The notes under the pieces are model-generated. The model saw nothing but the letters and a program-made list of their open reading frames with translations, ran no database searches and had not been told where the DNA came from. From Rhodothermales bacterium (lineage in GTDB: Bacteria > Bacteroidota > Rhodothermia > Rhodothermales > Bin80): DNA of 64,000 nucleotides. The stretch covers positions 2,602,380 to 2,666,379 of the forward strand of contig OX638318.1 in the NCBI GenBank assembly GCA_951812585.1. Direction: 5' to 3'. The translations under genes and the position numbers were made by a program. This document shows, in pieces, positions 25,174 through 34,392 of the stretch (positions are counted from its first letter, which is position 1; each line of letters begins with the position of its first letter).

Positions 25174-27051
25174 ATGGACACGGTGAGATGCACGATGGCA
25201 CAAGCCATCATCCGGTTTCTGAAGAACCAGTACGTGGTGCGCGATGGCAAGGCGCAGCCTTTCTTTGCGGGCTGCTTCGGCATCTTCGGGCATGGCAACG
25301 TCGCAGGCATCGGACAGGCGCTTCAAGAGCACCCGGACTTCCGGTACTACCAGTCGCGCAACGAACAGGCGATGGTCCATGCGGCCGCGGCATACGCCAA
25401 AATGAAAAACCGCCTGCAGACCTTCGCGTGCACCACTTCCATCGGTCCGGGCGCCACGAACATGGTTACCGGCGCGGCCGTTGCTACCGTCAATCGTTTG
25501 CCCGTGCTGCTTTTGCCGGGGGACATCTTTGCGCGTCGCAATGTGGCACCGGTGCTGCAACAGCTTGAATCGGAGCACTCCCAGGATATCAGCGTCAACG
25601 ACTGTTTCAGGCCGGTAAGTCGTTATTGGGATCGCATCAACCGCCCGGATCAGATTATCACGGCTCTTCCCGAAGCGATGCGTGTCTTGACCAGTCCGGC
25701 CGATACGGGCGCTGTGACGCTCGCGCTTCCGCAGGATGTGCAGACGGAAGCGTACGATTATCCTGCATCGCTCTTTGCCGAGCGGCGATGGCCGGTGTTG
25801 CGCAGCCGCGCCGACAGGGCCATGCTGGACAAGGCGGCCCAATGGGTCCGGCAGAGCCAGTGTCCCGTGATTGTAGCAGGCGGGGGCGTCCACTACAGCG
25901 GTGCCAATGAATTACTGGCACGCTTCAGCACAGCTACGGGCATACCTGTGGGCGAAACGCACGGCGGCAAGGGGAGCGTTCCGTATGATCACCCATACTG
26001 CCTCGGGGCTATTGGGGTCACGGGAACGTTTGCGGCCAACCGTATCGCAAGAGATGCGGATCTGGTCATTGGCATTGGTACGCGATACAGCGACTTCACC
26101 ACGGCCAGCAAGACCTTGTTTGCCAATGCCGCCGTGCGTTTCATCAACATCAACGTAGCGGCGTTCGATTCCTTCAAGCACCATGCGTTGCCGCTGGTCG
26201 GCGATGCCCTGGTGACGCTCGAGGCGCTCCAGGACAGGCTTGGGGGCTGGGCCGTGTCCGACGCGCACCGCCTGCACGCAGCCACGCTGGCGCAGGCATG
26301 GGATGCCGAGGTGCAGCGCATCTACGACATCCGACACGCGCCGCTGCCGAGCCAGGGTGAAGTCATCGGCATCGTCAACGAATACGGGAAGCCGGATGGC
26401 ATCATGGTGTGCGCGGCGGGGAGCCTTCCCGGCGACTTGCACAAGCTTTGGCGTGCGCGCAATGCAAAGCAGTACCACATGGAGTACGGGTACAGCACGA
26501 TGGGGTACGAAATCGCCGGCGGGCTGGGCGTCAAGATGGCCGATCCAAGCCGGGAGGTATACGTGATGGTCGGGGATGGCAGCTACCTGATGCTGGCGAC
26601 GGACCTTGTGACCAGCGTGCAGGAAGGATACAAGCTTACCATCGTGCTCATGGACAACCATGGTTTCAAGAGCATCGGCGGACTAAGCCGCGCCTTGGGG
26701 CAGGATGGTTTCGGGACGCGTTATGCGTATCCCCAGGACGATGTGCTTCCCGGCGATTCATCAGCGGATGTGGAGACGCTGCCCGTAGATCTGGCCACCA
26801 ATGCAGAGTCACTGGGGGCCACGGTCTTCCGCTGTCGTACGCATGAAGAGGTTCGGGAGGCCCTGGCCGCCAGCCAGGCATGTCCCACCACATGCGTGAT
26901 CTACGTAGAGACGGACCGCTATGTGGACGTTCCTGGCTATGAAGCGTGGTGGGATGTGCCCGTTGCCGAAGTCAGTCGCATGCCAGCCGTGGCCGCGGCA
27001 CGAAAGGCGTGGGAAGCGCAGCGCACCAAAGAGCGTTTCTATCTTGAATAG
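25174..27051 (+). CDS. iolD: 3D-(3,5/4)-trihydroxycyclohexane-1,2-dione acylhydrolase (625 aa)
   Basis: ThDP-dependent ring-opening enzyme of inositol catabolism. The N-terminus has [38 protein letters not shown] and [15 protein letters not shown], with glutamate of the RNEQ segment as the cofactor-activating residue. The C-terminal ThDP domain shows [15 protein letters not shown] followed by the [14 protein letters not shown] segment. ATG 25174 is chosen because it lies after the iolC stop and gives the usual start. The length fits IolD (about 620-645 aa). The next gene overlaps or abuts its end. Confidence 0.94.
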   Translation: MDTVRCTMAQAIIRFLKNQYVVRDGKAQPFFAGCFGIFGHGNVAGIGQALQEHPDFRYYQSRNEQAMVHAAAAYAKMKNRLQTFACTTSIGPGATNMVTGAAVATVNRLPVLLLPGDIFARRNVAPVLQQLESEHSQDISVNDCFRPVSRYWDRINRPDQIITALPEAMRVLTSPADTGAVTLALPQDVQTEAYDYPASLFAERRWPVLRSRADRAMLDKAAQWVRQSQCPVIVAGGGVHYSGANELLARFSTATGIPVGETHGGKGSVPYDHPYCLGAIGVTGTFAANRIARDADLVIGIGTRYSDFTTASKTLFANAAVRFININVAAFDSFKHHALPLVGDALVTLEALQDRLGGWAVSDAHRLHAATLAQAWDAEVQRIYDIRHAPLPSQGEVIGIVNEYGKPDGIMVCAAGSLPGDLHKLWRARNAKQYHMEYGYSTMGYEIAGGLGVKMADPSREVYVMVGDGSYLMLATDLVTSVQEGYKLTIVLMDNHGFKSIGGLSRALGQDGFGTRYAYPQDDVLPGDSSADVETLPVDLATNAESLGATVFRCRTHEEVREALAASQACPTTCVIYVETDRYVDVPGYEAWWDVPVAEVSRMPAVAAARKAWEAQRTKERFYLE

Positions 27052-27052
27052 C

Positions 27053-28027
27053 GTGTCGATCCGTTTTGGCGCGCGGCTGTGGGCTGGGCCGCTAGTGCTG
27101 GTGCTGCTCCTGGGAGGCTGCGCGACCGCCGAGGATTCCGCTGGCGAAGCGGAGCTGCGTTTTGTCTTTGTGACGCATGGGCAGGCGTCGGACCCTTTCT
27201 GGTCGGTGGTGCAAAACGGTGCCATCGCAGCGGCCCGCGAAGTCGGTGCGCGTGTGGAATACCAGGCACCTGATTCCTTCGATCTGGTTACGATGGCGCA
27301 GCTTATAGATGCGGCGGTGGCCTCGCGACCGGATGGTCTGGTCGTCAGCATTCCAGACGCGGAAGCGCTCCGGCCATCGCTGGAAGCAGCGATTGCGGCC
27401 GGCATTCCCATGGTCAGCATCAACTCGGGCGGGGATGCGGCCCGGGAGCTGGGCATGCTTGTGCATGTGGGGCAGTCCGAGTACGAGGCAGGCTATGCGG
27501 GCGGCGAGCGCTTGGCAGAAACAGGGGTTCGCAAGGCGTTGTGCATCAACCAGGAGGTGGGCAACCTGGCGCTGGACAGCCGGTGCGCAGGCTTTACGGC
27601 TGCGTTGGCCGCAAAGGGCGGTCGTGCCACCCTGTTGGCTACGGAGCTCGCGGATCCTACCGAATCGCAGCAGCGCATCCAGGCGGCGCTGCGTGCCGAC
27701 CCGGCCATCGATGGCCTTTTGTCGCTGGGCCCAACCGGGGCATTGCCTGCACTGCGGGCGCTGCGGGACATGGGCTTGACGCAGGCCGTGCGTCTGGCCA
27801 CCTTTGACGCGTCGCCGGAGATCCTGCAGGCCATCGACGAAGGCGCGATCGCCTTCGCGCTGGATCAGCAGCAGTACATGCAAGGCTATTTTCCGGTGGT
27901 GCTCCTGGCGCTGTATGTGCGCAACGAGAACATGCTGGCCAACGAGATGATACGCACAGGGCCCGGGTTTATCACGCGCGGTAATGTGGCCCGTTTGCGG
28001 GAGCTCACGCGCCAGGGCACGCGCTGA
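27053..28027 (+). CDS. Sugar/inositol ABC transporter substrate-binding lipoprotein (324 aa)
   Basis: Periplasmic binding protein of the ribose/inositol class (Peripla_BP_4 type). The GTG start gives a signal peptide ending LVLLLGGC, with cysteine 22 or so as the lipobox residue. Family features are [20 protein letters not shown], the D-x-L/V '[11 protein letters not shown]', and an '[13 protein letters not shown]' hinge. A TTG at 27044 inside the iolD stop is an alternative start. Lying between iolD and the permease and ATPase genes, it is most likely the inositol receptor, as in the Caulobacter IbpA-IatPA system. Confidence 0.88.
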   Translation: MSIRFGARLWAGPLVLVLLLGGCATAEDSAGEAELRFVFVTHGQASDPFWSVVQNGAIAAAREVGARVEYQAPDSFDLVTMAQLIDAAVASRPDGLVVSIPDAEALRPSLEAAIAAGIPMVSINSGGDAARELGMLVHVGQSEYEAGYAGGERLAETGVRKALCINQEVGNLALDSRCAGFTAALAAKGGRATLLATELADPTESQQRIQAALRADPAIDGLLSLGPTGALPALRALRDMGLTQAVRLATFDASPEILQAIDEGAIAFALDQQQYMQGYFPVVLLALYVRNENMLANEMIRTGPGFITRGNVARLRELTRQGTR

Positions 28028-28029
28028 CG

Positions 28030-29055
28030 ATGCGGCAGCGCGCCGACGAACGACTTCGCCAGCGCAGGCCGCTGCGCCGCCTTCTCGCACGGCCGGAATT
28101 GGGCGCACTGGGTGGCGCGCTCGTTGTGTGGACGTTCTTCGCCCTGGTGGCCGGAGATCGGGGCTTTTTGAGCCTTCGGGGGGCAGCGACCTATCTGGAG
28201 GTTTCGGCAGAGCTGGGCATCATTGCCGTTGCCGTAGCGCTCCTGATGATCGGCGGAGAGTTTGACCTTTCGGTTGGCTCGCTGATCGGAGCCTCCGGGA
28301 TGCTGCTCACGGTGCTTGCCGTCCACTTCGGGTGGCATCTGTGGGCGGCCTTGCTCGCCGTGATGGCCTTCGCGGTGGCGGCGGGCCTCTTCAACGGGTA
28401 CCTGGTCATTCGCACAGGGCTTCCCTCGTTCATTGTGACGCTGGCCACCTTGTTCGTCTTCAGGGGGGCCACCATTGGCTTGACGCGCCAGGTGACCGGC
28501 CGCACCCAGGTGGGGGGCCTGCAAGAGGTCAGCGGCTTTGAAGTGGCGCGCACGCTGTTTGCCGGAGATGTGATGATCATGGGCGTGGGCTTTCCTGTGA
28601 GCATCCTCTGGTGGCTTGGGCTTGCGGCGTTTGCGACCTGGGTGCTCGTGCGTACGCCCTTCGGCAACTGGATCTTTGGAACGGGCGGCGATGCAAGGGC
28701 GGCCAGCAGCGTGGGTGTGCCGACCCGGCGTGTCAAGGTCATTCTGTTTGTGGGGACGGCGCTGGCCGCCGCGCTTGTCGGCGTGATTCAGTCGGTAACC
28801 TTTAGCGGTGCAGACGTGTTGCGCGGCGAGCTGCGCGAGTTCTATGCCATCATAGTGGTGGTGATCGGCGGAACGCTGCTTACGGGCGGATACGGCTCGG
28901 CTATCGGCGCAGCGATTGGCGCACTCATCTTCGGCATGGTGCGACAGGGCATCGTATTCACCGGTGTGGATGCGGACTGGTTCAAGGTATTTCTGGGCGG
29001 CATGCTGCTTGTTGCGGTCCTTGTCAATCACTGGGTGCGCAGGCGCGCAGCATAG
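28030..29055 (+). CDS. Sugar/inositol ABC transporter permease (341 aa)
   Basis: Inner-membrane channel of the RbsC/BPD_transp_2 family with about nine to ten spans. [20 protein letters not shown] is the conserved GxIDLSVG-like segment facing the substrate path, and [17 protein letters not shown] is the C-terminal family motif. It starts 2 nt after the binding-protein stop and ends 2 nt before the ATPase gene, so the three form one translated unit. Confidence 0.92.
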   Translation: MRQRADERLRQRRPLRRLLARPELGALGGALVVWTFFALVAGDRGFLSLRGAATYLEVSAELGIIAVAVALLMIGGEFDLSVGSLIGASGMLLTVLAVHFGWHLWAALLAVMAFAVAAGLFNGYLVIRTGLPSFIVTLATLFVFRGATIGLTRQVTGRTQVGGLQEVSGFEVARTLFAGDVMIMGVGFPVSILWWLGLAAFATWVLVRTPFGNWIFGTGGDARAASSVGVPTRRVKVILFVGTALAAALVGVIQSVTFSGADVLRGELREFYAIIVVVIGGTLLTGGYGSAIGAAIGALIFGMVRQGIVFTGVDADWFKVFLGGMLLVAVLVNHWVRRRAA

Positions 29056-29057
29056 GC

Positions 29058-29927
29058 ATGACCGCACAGCCGCATAACGGTGCCATGAATAACGCAGCCG
29101 CGCTTGGTGCTGCCAAGCACGACGCTGCCACGCAGGCGCGCGACACAGACCCGCCTGGGCGGGTGCCCGGTACCGGCTCGCCTATACCACAGAATACGCC
29201 GGTCTTGGAAGCGCGCAGCCTAAGCAAGTTCTTTGGGCGCGTCATCGCGTTGAAGGATATCTCGATGTGCCTGCACCAGGGCGAGGTCGTAGCGCTCCTC
29301 GGCGACAATGGTGCTGGCAAGTCTACGCTGATCAAATGCTTGAGCGGGGTCCACGCGCCGGATGCCGGCACATTGCTGCTTCACGGCGTGCCCGTGCGTT
29401 TCAAGGAGCCGCGCGATGCCTTGCGTCATGGCATCGCCACGGTGTATCAGGATCTGGCGATGATTCCGCAGCTTGGCGTGGCGCGCAACTTCGTGCTGGG
29501 TGCAGAGCCCACCAAGGGGTGGGGACTCTGGCGACGCCTTGATCTGAGAGCGGCGGAGCGGACAACGCGGGAGGGATTGCTCCGACTCGGTATCGATTTA
29601 CGCGATGCTTCGGAATCCGTGGGCACACTCTCAGGGGGCGAACGGCAGTCGGTTGCCATCGCGCGCGCCCTGCATTTCGGCGCGCGTGTACTGATTCTTG
29701 ACGAGCCGACCTCGGCTTTGGGCGTCAGGGAGTCGGAGCGGGTGCTGCAGGATATTGATGGTGCACGCCAGAAGGGCGTAGGCGTTATCTTGATCACGCA
29801 CAATGTTCATCACGCCTATCCAGTCGCAGACATTTTCACCATACTGAAGCGGGGACGCAGCTACGGCACTTTTGCCAAAGATGAAGTCACGCGCGAACAA
29901 GTCCTGTCCATGATGGCAGGGCTATAG
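29058..29927 (+). CDS. Sugar/inositol ABC transporter ATP-binding protein (289 aa)
   Basis: Single-domain ATPase of the FrcA type, unlike the double-domain RbsA. Walker [10 protein letters not shown], signature [15 protein letters not shown] and Walker [13 protein letters not shown] are clear. The N-terminal 50 or so residues are a low-complexity, proline/alanine-rich extension before the normal domain start ([14 protein letters not shown]), and in-frame ATGs further in could be the real start. It completes the importer located between iolD and mmsA. Confidence 0.9.
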   Translation: MTAQPHNGAMNNAAALGAAKHDAATQARDTDPPGRVPGTGSPIPQNTPVLEARSLSKFFGRVIALKDISMCLHQGEVVALLGDNGAGKSTLIKCLSGVHAPDAGTLLLHGVPVRFKEPRDALRHGIATVYQDLAMIPQLGVARNFVLGAEPTKGWGLWRRLDLRAAERTTREGLLRLGIDLRDASESVGTLSGGERQSVAIARALHFGARVLILDEPTSALGVRESERVLQDIDGARQKGVGVILITHNVHHAYPVADIFTILKRGRSYGTFAKDEVTREQVLSMMAGL

Positions 29928-29939
29928 ACCTCACGCTTT

Positions 29940-31418
29940 ATGGCGGTTACGTCGCCCCTTTCGAACTTCATTGGGGGAGACTGGCAAAGATCCAGCGCCA
30001 CCGAGTATCTCGATGTGACGAACCCTGCCACGGGTTCCGTGCTGTCGGCTGTGCCGATGAGTCCCGTGCAGGAAGTGGACCGTGCAGTCGAGAAGGGTAC
30101 AGCAGCCTTTGCGGCCTGGCGCCGGGTGCCCGCGACGGATCGTGTGCAGTATCTGTTCAAATTCAAAAACCTCCTGGAGGCGCATTTTGAAGAGATCGCT
30201 CAGACGATCACCAAAGAGTGTGGGAAGACCCTCGGCGAGAGCCGCGGGGAGTTGCGTCGGGGCATCGAAAACGTGGAGGTAGCCTGCGGCATCCCAGTCT
30301 TGATGCAGGGCTACAACAACGAGGATATTGCGCGCGGGATTGACGAACACATGATTCGCCAGCCCCTGGGCGTGGTGGCGTGCATAACGCCGTTCAACTT
30401 TCCGGGGATGATCCCACTCTGGTTTTTGCCCTATGCCATTGCGACGGGCAATTGTTTTTTGCATAAGCCCAGCGAAAAGGTGCCCCTGACCAGTGCGTGG
30501 CTCATGCGTCTGCTCAGCCAGACAGGGCTCCCCAGCGGCGTAGTCCAGATGGTGCACGGGGGCAAGGCAGTCGTAGATGCGCTATGCGACCATACCGATG
30601 TGCGTGCGGTCAGCTTTGTTGGATCCACACCCGTGGCACGGTATGTGTACAGCCGTGCTACGGCCAGCGGCAAGCGGGCACAGTGCCAAGGCGGTGCCAA
30701 GAATGCTGCCATCATTCTGGGTGATGCTGACATGGAGATGACCGCCCGGATTGTGGCCGATTCTGCGTATGGCTGTGCCGGGCAGCGATGCCTTGCCAAT
30801 TCGCTTGCGGTGACCGTAGCCGATGCGCAGGGCCCGTTCACCGAAATAATGCGTGAAGCGACCGCAACGCGGCGCGTCGGGTACGGGCTGGACGAATCTT
30901 CCGAGATGGGGCCCGTCATCACGCCAGAGCACCGCGCGCGCATTGAACGATTAATCGGCATCGCCGAGCAGGATGGTGCGCGTGTGCTGGTAGATGGCCG
31001 GGGCGGCGTAGTGGACGGGTTTGAGGGGGGCAACTGGGTATTTCCGACGCTTCTCGAGGGGGTGCCGCGGGGTGGGACTTTGGCGACAACAGAGGTCTTT
31101 GGTCCGGTTTTCGGCATGATGCATGCCGAGAGTCTGGAAGAAGCGATTGCGCTTGTCAACGGGCAGGTCTATGGCAATATGGCCTGTCTCTTTACCAGCA
31201 GCGGCGCTGCAGCGCGGCAGTTCAGGTCCGAGGCCGAAGCCGGCAACATCGGCATTAACCTGGGGGTCGCGGCGCCGATGGCGTTCTATCCGTTCAGTGG
31301 GTGGAAGGACAGCTTTTTCGGCACGCTCCACGCCCAGGGCCGCCATGGCGTAGAGTTCTATACGCAGACCAAGGTCGTTGTAGAGCGCTGGCCCCGCACC
31401 TGGACGCGCAAGTTCTAA
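29940..31418 (+). CDS. mmsA: (Methyl)malonate-semialdehyde dehydrogenase, CoA-acylating (492 aa)
   Basis: Converts malonate semialdehyde (inositol route) to acetyl-CoA, or methylmalonate semialdehyde (valine route) to propionyl-CoA. The family motifs are [21 protein letters not shown] at the start, [16 protein letters not shown], and [15 protein letters not shown] carrying the catalytic cysteine. GGAKNAAI is also typical of this CoA-dependent subgroup. As the last step after iolC/iolD it closes the pathway. The likely downstream partner for propionyl-CoA, methylmalonyl-CoA mutase, is at 51904-55621. Confidence 0.94.
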   Translation: MAVTSPLSNFIGGDWQRSSATEYLDVTNPATGSVLSAVPMSPVQEVDRAVEKGTAAFAAWRRVPATDRVQYLFKFKNLLEAHFEEIAQTITKECGKTLGESRGELRRGIENVEVACGIPVLMQGYNNEDIARGIDEHMIRQPLGVVACITPFNFPGMIPLWFLPYAIATGNCFLHKPSEKVPLTSAWLMRLLSQTGLPSGVVQMVHGGKAVVDALCDHTDVRAVSFVGSTPVARYVYSRATASGKRAQCQGGAKNAAIILGDADMEMTARIVADSAYGCAGQRCLANSLAVTVADAQGPFTEIMREATATRRVGYGLDESSEMGPVITPEHRARIERLIGIAEQDGARVLVDGRGGVVDGFEGGNWVFPTLLEGVPRGGTLATTEVFGPVFGMMHAESLEEAIALVNGQVYGNMACLFTSSGAAARQFRSEAEAGNIGINLGVAAPMAFYPFSGWKDSFFGTLHAQGRHGVEFYTQTKVVVERWPRTWTRKF

Positions 31419-31918
31419 CCGAATTTACCCTTAGGCTGAGTCAGATTTTCGGGAGGGGGTTGTACAAGAAAGTCCCTCCAGATTCGCTATTGGGCTGATT
31501 GCTCAGCGGCCCGATCTGCGCGCTGGGCGGAGGGTTGCGGTCGCCATTGGGATTCCTCACGGTCCGGTCGTGGATAGCCTGCTTGATTGCGACTTTCAGA
31601 TCTTTCCCCAGGTACCAGGCAGCTGGGTGCACAGGTTCTGATGCTTTACGGCAGCGTGTTGCGCCGTCGGCCTTGGCCCTTGACGGCGCAGGTCCTTGCG
31701 CTTCGCGAGGCCTGGGTGCGCAAGATACGCGCCAGGCGGGCATGGACGCTGGCGTTCAAAGAGGGCTTCCGCATCGCCTGGGGCGACCGGCCCTTGTTCT
31801 GGTGCGAACTGACCAGACAGCGCTGTTCGGAGCGCGGGACTGCGGCCGATGCCGGCAATGGGATAGATGATGCCTCTATGCGTAAATTATAGTACAGCCT
31901 TCATACAAGGCGGATCTT
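31419..31918 (+). other. 500-nt region between mmsA and the zinc-ribbon gene
   Basis: No recognisable gene. A possible weak hairpin, GGAGGG with CCCTCC around 31454-31480, lies about 35 nt after the mmsA stop and could act in termination. A short open frame from 31587 (see separate entry) is the only coding candidate. The last 40 nt upstream of the zinc-ribbon gene are AT-rich and probably hold its promoter. Confidence 0.35.
31587..31892 (+). CDS. Uncertain small arginine-rich open frame (101 aa)
   Basis: A TTG-initiated frame with an internal ATG at 31641. The translation is basic (YGSVLRRRPWPLTAQVL, REAWVRKIRARRAWTLA) and has no family resemblance I recognise. It may be a short hypothetical gene, a decayed remnant or noise. 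It ends 26 nt before the zinc-ribbon gene. Confidence 0.2.
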   Translation: MRLSDLSPGTRQLGAQVLMLYGSVLRRRPWPLTAQVLALREAWVRKIRARRAWTLAFKEGFRIAWGDRPLFWCELTRQRCSERGTAADAGNGIDDASMRKL

Positions 31919-32467
31919 ATGACAAATCGTAGTGCGAGCGCGGGATGCCGCGCGTGTGGTTCAAGCGATGTGCCGTGGGCGGGTGCACTCTGTACCGACT
32001 GCTTTGCCAAGAACAGGCGTAATGCTCCTGACAGTAATGGCCGGAAATCAGAAGCATCCTTTGCGTGCCGCCAATGCGGTGCCGCCAAGGCACCATGGGA
32101 GGGCGCCATGTGTCGCGATTGCTTTCTTGAGGGAAAGCGGTCAACGTCTGGCACGTTCAAGTGTGTGGCGTGCGGCCAAGCCGATGCACCATGGGAAGGA
32201 GCAAAATGTAAGCCATGCTTCATGAAAAGCAGGCAGCGCACCGCAAAGGCGGTGTGTGTAGCATGCGGCAAGGAAGAGGCACCGTGGCAAGGAGCTCAGT
32301 GCAACGACTGCTTTGGTTCGAAGCGCGAGCAGTCCGGTACTTCGCACCGGTGTTCTGCCTGCGGTCGGATGGCGGCTCCGCATCCCGGCGTACTGTGCAC
32401 GCATTGTGATGCTATTGACAGCCGCATAAGCACCGAAGAGCCGCTCGACGATGATTTCCCGTTCTAG
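31919..32467 (+). CDS. Five-fold tandem zinc-ribbon protein with SSB-like C-terminal tip (182 aa)
   Basis: Not a family I can name. The chain contains 20 cysteines arranged as five identical modules C-x2-C-x11-C-x2-C, at residues 10-28, 50-68, 82-100, 113-131 and 145-163. The consensus within modules is CxxCGxxxAPWxGAxCxxCF. The modules are joined by short basic linkers of 12-21 residues, the first the longest. The protein ends LDDDFPF, which closely resembles the single-stranded-DNA-binding protein tip DDDIPF that recruits many replication and repair enzymes. There is no signal peptide or membrane span. A zinc-binding nucleic-acid protein that enters the SSB-partner network is the best guess. 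gpsA follows 158 nt downstream. Confidence 0.85.
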   Translation: MTNRSASAGCRACGSSDVPWAGALCTDCFAKNRRNAPDSNGRKSEASFACRQCGAAKAPWEGAMCRDCFLEGKRSTSGTFKCVACGQADAPWEGAKCKPCFMKSRQRTAKAVCVACGKEEAPWQGAQCNDCFGSKREQSGTSHRCSACGRMAAPHPGVLCTHCDAIDSRISTEEPLDDDFPF

Positions 32468-32625
32468 GCGATTTGCGCTGATGACACTAAGCAAGGTCCA
32501 CAGGTGCGCGGTGCCAACGAGGCGCGATGCATGCGGGCGTCAGGATGTGCGTCAATGGGCGCAGGCCGCACCTTCATGCAAACGATGCGCAGGGCACTGG
32601 CTCTGGCAATAGAAACTTTCCAGGC

Positions 32626-33660
32626 GTGCAGACCCACATCGCTGTGCTGGGTGCGGGGAGCTGGGGTACAGCACTCGCGGTCCAGTTGGCCGAATCAGGA
32701 CACGATACCACGTTGTGGGCACGTCGCCCGGAGATTGCGGCGCCCATAGCGCAGAGTCGGTACAACCCCACCTACCTGCCGTCGGTGCGGATACCCAGCA
32801 CGGTCCAGGTGACGACAGATTTTGCGGCTGCAGCCGCTGCGGGCAGGGTGTGGGTGATTGCCACGCCTTCGCATGTTGTGCGCAGCATCGGAGCAAGGCT
32901 ACGTGCGTTTGCTGTCAAGGGGCAGATCGTTGTTTCCGTAGCCAAGGGTATCGAGAACAAGACACTGCTCACGACAACGCAAGTCCTGGGAAGCGAACTT
33001 GGGCCCGCAATCTCTGCAGATTTCATAGGCGTGTTGTCGGGGCCCAGTCACGCGGAAGAGGTGGGGCAGGGCAAGCCCACCACGCTGGTGGCTGCGGCCC
33101 CCAGTCGGCAAGTGGCAGAAAGAATTCAGCAAGTATTCATGTCGCGGCGACTGCGTGTGTACGTCACCGATGATGTGCTCGGCGTAGAGATCGGGGGATC
33201 GGTCAAGAACGTGATCTCAATTGCGGCCGGCATCAGCGACGGCATCGGGTACGGAGACAATGCCAAGGCGGCGCTTATAGCGCGTGGCTTGGCGGAGATC
33301 CAGCGGTTGGGCGTGGCCATGGGTGCACGAGCGGAAACATTCATGGGTCTGGCCGGCATTGGAGATCTGGTAGTAACATGCACCAGCCGACATAGCCGCA
33401 ACCGCTACCTGGGTGAGCAGATCGGGCGTGGCTTTGCGGTGCAGGCGACGCAAGACAACATGCAGATGGTGGCCGAAGGGGTGCGCACCACCGCATCGGT
33501 GCGGGCCCTGGCGCGTCGCTACGACATCGAAATGCCCATAACGGAAGCCGTGTACGCTATTCTCTTTGAGGGCAAGAAGCCGGGTGACGCCGTGCAGGAG
33601 ATGATGACGCGTTCCGCAACGCACGAGACCTGGCTGCACAGCGAAACGCCGCCCAGATGA
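32626..33660 (+). CDS. gpsA: Glycerol-3-phosphate dehydrogenase [NAD(P)+] (344 aa)
   Basis: Reduces dihydroxyacetone phosphate to sn-glycerol 3-phosphate for phospholipid synthesis. The N-terminal nucleotide motif is IAVLGAGSWGTALAVQLAE. GPSHAEEV, EIGGSVKNVISIAAGISDGI and FMGLAGIGDLVVTCTS (with catalytic lysine in the SVKN segment) are family signatures. The GTG start at 32626 places the dinucleotide motif at the usual distance from the N-terminus. The stop overlaps the start of the AlbA_2 gene by 4 nt. Confidence 0.95.
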   Translation: MQTHIAVLGAGSWGTALAVQLAESGHDTTLWARRPEIAAPIAQSRYNPTYLPSVRIPSTVQVTTDFAAAAAAGRVWVIATPSHVVRSIGARLRAFAVKGQIVVSVAKGIENKTLLTTTQVLGSELGPAISADFIGVLSGPSHAEEVGQGKPTTLVAAAPSRQVAERIQQVFMSRRLRVYVTDDVLGVEIGGSVKNVISIAAGISDGIGYGDNAKAALIARGLAEIQRLGVAMGARAETFMGLAGIGDLVVTCTSRHSRNRYLGEQIGRGFAVQATQDNMQMVAEGVRTTASVRALARRYDIEMPITEAVYAILFEGKKPGDAVQEMMTRSATHETWLHSETPPR

Positions 33661-34313
33661 CATTGCAAAACCTCGCAGACTGCATCGCCCAAGGCGAAGG
33701 GCCACACCTGGAGTTCAAGCAGCGGGTGCCAGCGCCCGAGCGAATGGCTAAAGAGATCACCGCCTTCGCCAACACGCACGGCGGCCAAATACTGATCGGT
33801 GTAGGCGACGCTGGTGCGGTGACAGGCGTCAAAGATGCAGCAGAAGAAGAATACGCGCTGCGACAGGCATTGGAGCAGTACGTGGAACCGCCCGTAGCAC
33901 TGGAAACTAACCGCGTGCGCATAAGCAGAAAGCGAGACATCATCGTGGTCACCGTACATGAAAGTCCCGACAAGCCGCACTTCGTATCAGATCTCGTTTC
34001 GCTTCGTCGCACTGCCTACGTCCGGGTGGAGGACAAGAGCGTTGAAGCGAGCCGGGAAGCCCGTCGTCTGATGCGCCGCCGGGAAACCGACCGTGACATC
34101 CTCATCAAGGTGGGCGACAAGGAGCGTGTGCTGTTGCAATATATGGCAAGCCATGGGTGCATCACGGTGGCGCAGTTCGCAGAGGCGGCCGCGATTCCGC
34201 GTTCGCTGGCCTCTCTGACCCTGGTGCACCTGACCCGCGCTCGCATGTTGTCCCACCATGCGGATGTGCATGAAGACTACTTCACCCACGGTCCAGAGCT
34301 GACGCAGGCATGA
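33657..34313 (+). CDS. AlbA_2 (Schlafen-type) putative DNA/ATP-binding protein (218 aa)
   Basis: The N-terminal part has the AlbA_2 pattern: GEGPHLEFKQ near residue 15 and EITAFANTHGGQILIGVGDA, then VTGV. The middle strand VVTVHESPDKPHFV and 'TAYVRVEDKSVEAS' complete the domain by about residue 140. The last 75 residues look like a winged helix (VLLQYMASHGCITVAQFAEA ... SLASLTLVHLTRARML). Such proteins are often transcription regulators or poorly defined nucleases/ATPases. It is translationally coupled to gpsA, an unusual partner. Confidence 0.85.
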   Translation: MTLQNLADCIAQGEGPHLEFKQRVPAPERMAKEITAFANTHGGQILIGVGDAGAVTGVKDAAEEEYALRQALEQYVEPPVALETNRVRISRKRDIIVVTVHESPDKPHFVSDLVSLRRTAYVRVEDKSVEASREARRLMRRRETDRDILIKVGDKERVLLQYMASHGCITVAQFAEAAAIPRSLASLTLVHLTRARMLSHHADVHEDYFTHGPELTQA

Positions 34314-34392
34314 TTCGACATGCGTCTGACAACGCCAGCGGCATGAGGGTAGGCCGCTGCATCCAACGAGCTGTTTGACCCGCCCTTAGCGC

